Source: Triticum aestivum (Eukaryota > Streptophyta > Magnoliopsida > Poales > Poaceae). Taken from it: a stretch of 64,000 bases of DNA. Both the position numbers and the translations under genes were made by a program. The notes beneath the pieces were generated by a model. That model saw nothing but the letters and a program-made list of their open reading frames with translations, was not told where the DNA came from and ran no database searches. The stretch covers positions 506,937,914 to 507,001,913 of the forward strand of contig NC_057809.1 in NCBI RefSeq assembly GCF_018294505.1, in the 5' to 3' direction. This document shows, in pieces, positions 58,395 to 64,000 of the stretch. Numbering within the stretch: position 1 is the first letter of the stretch; each line of letters begins with the position of its first letter.

Positions 58395-60563
58395 CTAGTT
58401 CTTCTTCTTTTGGATCCACATCATCTTGATGGGAATCCTTGGAGTTGTAGTCGTACTTGATGAAGTGGAACTTGAAGTAGTCTTGGGAATCCACTTGACT
58501 AAGGCCTTAGGAGCTTCTTTAAATGTGTCAATTTCCTCTTGAAGCTTGTCCTTGCCTTTTTGCTTGTAGTCTTGTGGTGGAAGATCATCTTGAGCTTGTG
58601 TCCCCTTGAAAGAAGTATACTTCTCTTGTTGAGGAACAAACTTTGTCTTGGGGTATTGATCTTCTTCCCACTCAACTCCATTCGCATTGAACTTTCGTTC
58701 AAAACCAACACCTTGATTCTTCCGGTGCATTCCTTGCTTGCACACAATTTCCTCGAATTGCTTACTCCCGGCAAGGCTTTTGTACACTCCTTTCTCTATA
58801 ATTCCCTTCAATAAACTATTTTCTTGCTCAAGTGTAACTTGGCTAAGAGAATCATTAGTGGAATCAAGAGAACTACTAGAAGCAACAATATTGGATTTAG
58901 CATGATCATTGTTACTGCTAGAGGAACAATCTTTCTTGTTCTTGTTACTAGACTTGACTTGAGGCATGTAAGTGGATAAGAGTAAACGCTTGGCAATGTA
59001 AGAAGAGCTTTTCTTGCGGAGATCATCATTGATTGCTTTTAAGAACTCATGCTCTTGCTCAAGATTGAGCTTTTCAAAGCGTAATTTCTCATGAGCTCTT
59101 AAAAGTTCTCGATGATCTTCGAAGATAGTTTCATGAGCTAACTTAAGAGTGTTTAGTTCTTTAGTTAGAGCCTCAATCTTCTCCTTATCATCGTCATTGG
59201 TTTTATCTTGATTAGCATGTTTAATTGACGTTTCATCATAGTATTCATCACTAGAGTTGTCAACAAGCAAATCATCACCTAACAAATCATCTTCATCACT
59301 ATTGAAATCAACATACTCGGGGTGTGTTACCTTAGGACCTTTGGCCATGAAGCATCTTCCAATTCCTTCATTTGGTGAGTTAAATATGTCGTAGGAGTTG
59401 GTTGACACAAGTGCTAGACCGGCAACACCTTCATCTTGAGTATCTTCGGAGTCGGAGTGATAACTTCTCTCGGAGTGGCTGTCGGAGTCGGAGCCGGATA
59501 CCCATTCACCAACATGAGCTTGATGTCTTCATCTTGTGTAGCTCCTTGATGATTTTTCCTTCCTTTTCGAATCCTTGCTTCTCTGTGAGTATCTTCGTTC
59601 ATAATGATCATCTCTACTCCTCCTCTCTCTTGGTGGTGATTCTTTGCTTCTTCTTTTTGGAGAGTCTTCTCTTCTCTTGTAGGGAGCCGTACACTCATTG
59701 GAATAGTGTCCGGGTCTTCCACAACTGTAGCAGTTTCGCTCTCGACTAGAAGATCTTTTGTCATTGTAGGACCTTGACTTGAAGCTTCTATCTTTGCTTC
59801 TACTCTTGTAGAACTTGTTGAAGTTCTTCACCATTAAGCTCAATTCTTCATTGAAGTCTTGTTTCTCACTTGATGATGTAGGGGCTTCACATGTGGCTTT
59901 ATAGGCACCACTTGATTTGCTGTGAAGTTCCTCTTTATCCTTAAGTGACATCTCATGAGCAACAATTCTTCCAATCACCTCCGTTGGCTTGAGATCTTTG
60001 TAATTGGGCATCATTTGGATCAATGTGCACACGGTATCATATTTTCCATCCAAGGCTCTTAGAATCTTCTTGAAGATGAATCTGTCGGTCATCTCTTCAC
60101 TTCCTAAGCCGGCAATCTCATTTGTGATGAGAGCAAGCCTAGAGTACATTTCAGCGACACCATCACCATCCTTCATCTTGAACTTGTCAAGTTGGCTTTG
60201 AAGCACATCCAACTTGGATTCCTTGACGGAGTCGGTACCTTCATGCATATCAATCAAACTGTCCCAAATTTCCTTCGCATTCTCAAGACGGCTGATTTTG
60301 TTGAATTCTTCGGGGCACAATCCGTTGAAGAGAATATCACAAGCTTAAGCATTGTATTAAAACATCTTCAACTCATCCGCGGTAGCTTCACGGTTTGGTT
60401 CTCTCCCATCAAAGAAGTCACCTTGCAAACCAACACACACAACAGCCCAAACGGCGGGGTTATGTCCAAGAATATGCATTTTCATTTTATGCTTCCAACT
60501 AGCAAAATTAGTACCATCAAAGTAGGGACCTCTATGGTGGTAATTTCCCTCGCTAGACGCCAT
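58395..60563 (-). pseudogene. Copia gag polyprotein with UBN2 domain, CCHC zinc knuckle and coiled-coil tail; three stops
   Basis: The ATG at 60563-60561 (MASSEGNYHHRG) starts a capsid protein. The N-terminal domain has FDGTNFASWKHKMKMHI and AKEIWDSLIDMHEGT, the gag-polypeptide/UBN2 pattern of Copia elements. The nucleic-acid-binding knuckle CYSCGRPGHYSNEC lies near 59725-59684, with a basic R/S/K-rich region after it. Then come an acidic segment (FNSDEDDLLGDDLL) and a long coiled coil (about 59200-58990). The whole stays in one frame over 723 codons, interrupted only by TAA codons near 60355 and 60343 and a TGA near 59529, all consistent with C to T changes (CAA, CAA, CGA). The end at 58395 is a normal stop. 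Confidence 0.82.
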
Positions 60564-60633
60564 ACTCTCCTAGGTTGTGAAACCAAGGCTATGACCACCA
60601 AAGCTATGGAGATCAAAGAAAATGGAGACCAAA

Positions 60634-60645
60634 GCTCTGATACCA
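60634..60645 (-). promoter_or_regulatory. Primer-binding site of the Copia element
   Basis: The minus strand reads TGGTATCAGAGC two bases after the 5' LTR end, matching initiator tRNA-Met, as usual for Copia. Confidence 0.9.
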
Positions 60646-60647
60646 CT

Positions 60648-62401
60648 TGTAGGATCGAAAGTATGTCTAGAGGGGGGTGATTAGACTACTTGACCAAATA
60701 AAAGTTTAACCTTTTCCCAATTTTAGTTCTTGGCAGATTTTAGCTATTTTAGGACAAGTCAAGCAATCATCACATAATTCAAGCAAGCATGCAAAGAGTA
60801 TATTGGCAGCGGAAAGTAAAGCATGCAACTTGCAAGAATGTAAAGGGAAGGGTTTGGAGAATTCAAATGCAATATGAGACACAGATGTTTTTCCCGTGGT
60901 TCGGATAGGTGGTGCTATCCTACATCCATGTTGATGGAGACTTCAACCCACAAAGGGTAACGGTTGCGAGAGTCCACACAGGGCTCCACCCACAACGGGT
61001 AATGGTTGCGCGAGTCCACACAGGGCTCCACCCACGAAGGGTCCACGAAGAAGCAACCACCCACAAAGGGTCCACGAAGAAGCAACCTTGTCTATCCCAC
61101 CATGGCCATCGCCCACACAGGACTTGCCTCACTAGCGGTAGATCTTCACGAAGTAGGCGATCTCCTTGCCCTTACAAACTTCTTGGTTCAACTCCACAAT
61201 CTTTTCGGAGGCTCCCAAGTGACACCTAGCCAATCTAGGAGACACCACTCTCCAAGAAGTAACAAATGGTGTGTAGGTAATGAACTCCTTGCTCTTATGC
61301 TTCAAATTATAGTCTCCCCAAGACTCAACTCTCTCTCATAGGATTTGGATTTGGTGGAAAGAAGATTTGAGTGGAAAGCAACTTGGGAAGGCTAGAGATC
61401 AAGATTCATATGGTAGGAATGGAATATCTTGGTCTCAACACATGAGTAGGTGGTTCTCTCTCAGAACATACGAGTTGGAATGGTGTATGTGTTCTGATGG
61501 CTCTCTCTTCGAATGAAGAGGAGGTGGAGGGGTATATATAGCCTCCACACAAAATCCAACCGTTACACACAGTTTTCCAATCTCGGTGGGACCGAATCAA
61601 CAAACTCGGTCGGACCGAAAATGTAAACCTAGTGACCGTTAGAGATTTTTGGTGGGACTGACATGCAACTCGGTAGGACCGATATGGTTAGGGTTTGGGC
61701 ATAACGTAATCTCGGTGAGACCGATTACACAAACTCGGTGAGACCGAATTTGGTAATTAGCTAACCAGAGAGTTGGTCAGGCAAACTCGGTGGGACCGAT
61801 TTGCTCTTTCGATGAGACCGAAAAGTTACAAAGGGGAAACACTGAATTTACATTGCAATCTCGGTGGGACCGATTCGCTCTTTCGGTGAGACCGAAAAGT
61901 TACGAAAGGGAAACAGAGAGTTTGCAATCCCATCTCGGTGAGACCGAGATCCCTATCGGTAGAACCGAATTGCTAGGGTTTGGCAGTGGCTAATGACAAG
62001 TGAAACTCGGTGGCGCCGGATAGGAAGAATCAGTAGGACCGAGTTTGGCTTAGGGTTTAGGTCATATGTGGATATGGGAAAGTAGTTGAGGGTTTTTGGA
62101 GCATATCACTAAGCACATGAAGCAAGAGGCTCATTAAGAAACACCTCATCCCTCCTTGATAGTATTGGCTTTTCCTAAAGACTCAATGTGATCTTGGATC
62201 ACTAAAATATAAAATGAAGAGTCTTGAGCTTTTGAGCTTGAGCCAATCCTTTTTCCTTAGCATTTTGAGGGTTCCACTTTCACATCCATGCCATGCCAAT
62301 CATTGAGCTTTCCTGAAATAATCATCTTGGAATAGCATTAGCTCAATGAGCTATATGTTGTTATGAATTACCAAAACCACCTAGGGATAGTTGCACTTTC
62401 A
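60648..62401 (-). repeat. 5' LTR of the Copia element
   Basis: 1754 bp, exactly the length of the 3' LTR. It begins TGAAAGTGCAAC at 62401 on the minus strand, with a TATA box near 61540-61533 and tandem repeats at 60945-61085. This copy would drive transcription of gag. Confidence 0.92.
61583..62042 (-). promoter_or_regulatory. Array of 14 TCGGTnnnACCGA palindromes upstream of the Copia promoter (5' LTR)
   Basis: Starts are 61583, 61606, 61649, 61670, 61712, 61735, 61787, 61809, 61861, 61883, 61935, 61956, 62007 and 62030, with the same spacing series as the 3' LTR. Ten are exact. The three copies that differ from the other LTR (61649, 61809, 62030) each carry a C to T or G to A change at a CG. 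Confidence 0.8.
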
Positions 62402-63057
62402 GAAAGCAAGAAAAAATATAGTTGTACATAATAAGGAGGCACTTGCGTACGTACGGCTATGGCCCTAGTGGGTCCCTGGTGTCATCCAGTCAAAATAAAG
62501 TCATCTCCTAAATCCTCATGTTCGTTGACGATGTTAACAATGCTCGGCGCCACGGCGAGCACAACAACTCGAAGGATAACGGAGAGGGCCTCGCAGGCCC
62601 TATGGATGGTCTGATACAGCGCCCGCTACTCATTCATGAAGCAAGGATCATCGGACACCTATGAGCACCTTCGAGAAACTGAGACGGCATGAAACGGTAA
62701 GGCCGCGCTTGGGAGCTCTGGTTTATTTCAAACATGTATTAACATAAAAGTGTAATTTACTCATCATCGAAAACAACGCGTAAAATACAGGCGTAATGAA
62801 ACCGAGGGCCCGAGGTCTGTAAGTAAAATTGGCGGGTTACGCGTGTAATTTGAGAGACCAGTGTATATTTTACGAGCACTGCTATATGGATGACATTACC
62901 AGACGATACATGCACGACGTGCGTATCATGCCATCCATGGGCAAGGCTGAAACAGCAGCTAATGGCTGGATTAGCAATCGTCCGAGTGTGGTTCAACGTT
63001 TTTATCGTGTGTCAAGTACTTCCGATATTTTGCTAGTCGAAATCGACCAACCAAACA
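62402..63057 (+). other. CACTA interior after the Copia insertion
   Basis: Starts with the TSD copy GAAAG and soon shows ataataaggaggcactt, linking it to the CACTA left of the Copia. A 144-codon + frame (62829-63263) shows no domain and is contradicted by the better minus-strand reading of its 3' half. Confidence 0.55.
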
Positions 63058-63565
63058 GTACCAATACAAGTAGCACAGCATCTCAAAACACACTGCACGA
63101 TCATGTGGATGAAGGCAAGTACCAACCTGTCATGACGCACACAAGATCACGTACGAATCTGCCAACACGAATAGGAAATCCAATCTCGTTTTGTGCAGTT
63201 GCACTGAAATCAAGCAAAGTGTTTCGCGTAGTGAAGCAAAATGTCACAATAGCAACAAGTTGAATATATATCCCTGTATAAACAGAGGCAAAAAAGGAAT
63301 CAATTACTGGCTAATAAAGGAGGATGAAATATGCGGCCACAAAAATGGTAATCCCGCCAATCCCTAACAAGTGTTGCAGTTTTGAAATAAGATTCAGTAG
63401 TTAATTTTGAGAGTGGCATCAATTACTGGCTTATAAAGGGGGTGATGCTGAATTTGTTGTAACAAAGCAACAAGCATCATGTCTGGGTTGGTCCTGTTTT
63501 TGTTCACTACTTAATGGGAAAAGACAGCAATACAATAGCTTCAATTCATCATTTATTTAAAACAG
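63058..63565 (-). repeat. First unit of a tandem duplication (about 508-bp offset)
   Basis: Starts gtaccaatacaagtagcaca; the second unit starts gtaccaatataagtatcaca at 63566. Identity is high in the exon-like part and lower beyond it. Confidence 0.85.
63101..63273 (-). other. Exon-like segment, copy 1 (terminal exon reading ...LLDFSATAQNEIGFP...PSST-stop)
   Basis: On the minus strand a good acceptor (cctctgtttatacag) at 63274 precedes a 173-bp frame that reads IYIQLVAIV, then LLDFSATAQNEIGFPIRVG, and ends PSST-TGA at 63103-63101. The copy at 63608 has an acceptor in the same place, the same phase and the same end. I do not recognise the protein. It may be a captured gene piece or the last exon of a CACTA gene read on the minus strand. 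Confidence 0.4.
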
Positions 63566-64000
63566 TACCAATATAAGTATCACAGCATCTCAAAGCACAC
63601 TGCACAATCATGTGGATGAAGGCCTGTACTGACCTTTCATGAGACGACCAACATAAAATACGAATCTACCAACACGAATAGGAAATCCAATCAAGTTTTG
63701 TGCAGTTGCACTGAAATCAAGCAAATTTGCCGGTGTGACATTTAAGTTTTCTATAGTGACAAGTTGAATAGATATCCCTATTTTTAGAGGCAAAAAAGAA
63801 AACAATTACTAGCCAATAAAGGAGGATGAAACATGCGGCCACAAAAAGAAGCATCTACCTTATCTTAATGGAAAACAAAGTATAGGACAGTAGCATTTCT
63901 AAAACGGTTGCATTGATTCATATTAACAGAGAAATTCTTTTAAAACAGATCAGTAGTTAATTCTGAGATTAACAACAGCAAAATAGCTGCATGGGACATG
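63566..64000 (-). repeat. Second unit of the tandem duplication, cut by the window end
   Basis: Colinear with 63058-63565; the phrase cagtagttaatt recurs at 63395 and 63951. It runs off the right end. Confidence 0.8.
63608..63777 (-). other. Exon-like segment, copy 2
   Basis: The acceptor (cctctaaaaatag) at 63778 precedes 170 bp reading ISIQLVTIENLNV, LLDFSATAQNLIGFPIRVG and PSST-TGA at 63610-63608. It is one codon shorter than copy 1. The middle and the end of the peptide are conserved between copies while bases around them vary. Confidence 0.4.

Larger units (their letters stand above)
52335..62401 (-). mobile_element. Complete non-autonomous Copia element carrying gag and an accessory gene
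   Basis: A 10,067-bp insertion with a perfect TSD, GAAAG (52330-52334 and 62402-62406). Both LTRs are 1754 bp. On the minus strand the order is 5' LTR, PBS, gag (UBN2-type with CCHC knuckle), a noncoding block with a promoter-like segment, an accessory gene, PPT and 3' LTR. The 6.56-kb internal region has no protease, integrase, reverse transcriptase or RNase H motif on either strand, so it could only move with enzymes supplied by another Copia. By hand I count roughly 30-35 differences between the LTRs, so it is fairly young. Confidence 0.9.
48081..64000 (+). mobile_element. CACTA DNA transposon (left end present), interrupted by a Copia element
   Basis: The insertion in S3 begins CACTACAAAAAAAG, the hallmark terminus of CACTA elements; tca before it would be the 3-bp target. 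The first 150 bp repeat TGACA/TGTCA motifs, as CACTA subterminal regions do. The interior consists of arrays and duplications (48847-51350) and continues on the far side of the Copia at 62402: the phrase taataaggaggcactt occurs at about 50608, 50781 and 62429, tying both sides together. The right end, which should read ...TTTGTAGTG, is not in the window. No transposase motif could be identified. The family is probably one of the common Triticeae CACTA groups (Jorge-like, from memory). Confidence 0.8.

Noticed and set aside
62829..63263. 144-codon + ORF near the right end
   Set aside because: No domain; its 3' half overlaps a minus-strand segment whose peptide is conserved in a second copy at 63608-63777, so the minus-strand reading is preferred.

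Overview
The window is intergenic plant chromosome, almost certainly from a large Triticeae genome (wheat, Aegilops or barley relatives). I find no host gene that I can support. Nearly every base can be assigned to transposable elements nested inside one another. Family names are from memory of Triticeae repeats and are tentative; element boundaries rest on TG...CA ends, 5-bp target-site duplications (TSDs), primer-binding sites (PBS), polypurine tracts (PPT) and repeated LTRs that can be read in the sequence.

Layout. (1) 1-5638: 3' part of a Fatima-like Gypsy element, with the C-terminal integrase part of pol on + and a six-exon accessory gene on the opposite strand. A second LTR of the same family (5639-6108) abuts its 3' LTR. 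(2) The host for most of the window is an old WHAM-like Gypsy element on the minus strand, seen in pieces: LTR 6109-6638 + 19075-19922, 3' noncoding region 19923-20274 + 29894-31587, accessory ORF 31588-32570 + 42672-42719, and a flank to 42888. (3) Its LTR is split by a 12.4-kb large retrotransposon derivative (Sukkula-like LARD, 6639-19074, TSD AACTC) with LTRs of about 3.8-3.9 kb and a 4-kb internal region without genes. That LARD carries a 641-bp solo LTR (9892-10532, TSD CTATG). (4) Three Sabrina-like, Athila-type Gypsy elements follow: S1 (20275-29893, +), S2 (32571-42671, +, TSD GGGTC) and S3 (from 42889, minus). All are coding-dead. S1 holds a Stowaway MITE inside its reverse transcriptase. 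(5) S3 is interrupted at 48081 by a CACTA DNA transposon, which contains a 257-base N gap and tandem arrays and runs to the window end. (6) The CACTA is interrupted by a complete 10,067-bp Copia element (52335-62401, minus, TSD GAAAG).

How the parts work. The Gypsy elements encode gag, aspartic protease, reverse transcriptase, RNase H and integrase, now broken by frameshifts and stops. The LARD has no genes and would depend on proteins supplied in trans. The Copia encodes only a gag protein plus a second accessory gene behind what looks like its own promoter and 5'-UTR intron; it has no protease, integrase or reverse transcriptase and so is also non-autonomous.

The most unusual signal is in that Copia. 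Its two LTR promoters and its internal promoter are each preceded by an array of a 13-bp palindrome, TCGGTnnnACCGA, arranged in pairs 21-23 bp apart, with the pairs separated by 41-43 or 51-52 bp, close to multiples of the DNA helical repeat. There are 14 copies per LTR and 14 more internally. Second in interest are the spliced antisense gene in the Fatima-like element and a tail-to-tail S2/S3 arrangement that forms a roughly 5-kb inverted repeat with a 217-bp spacer.
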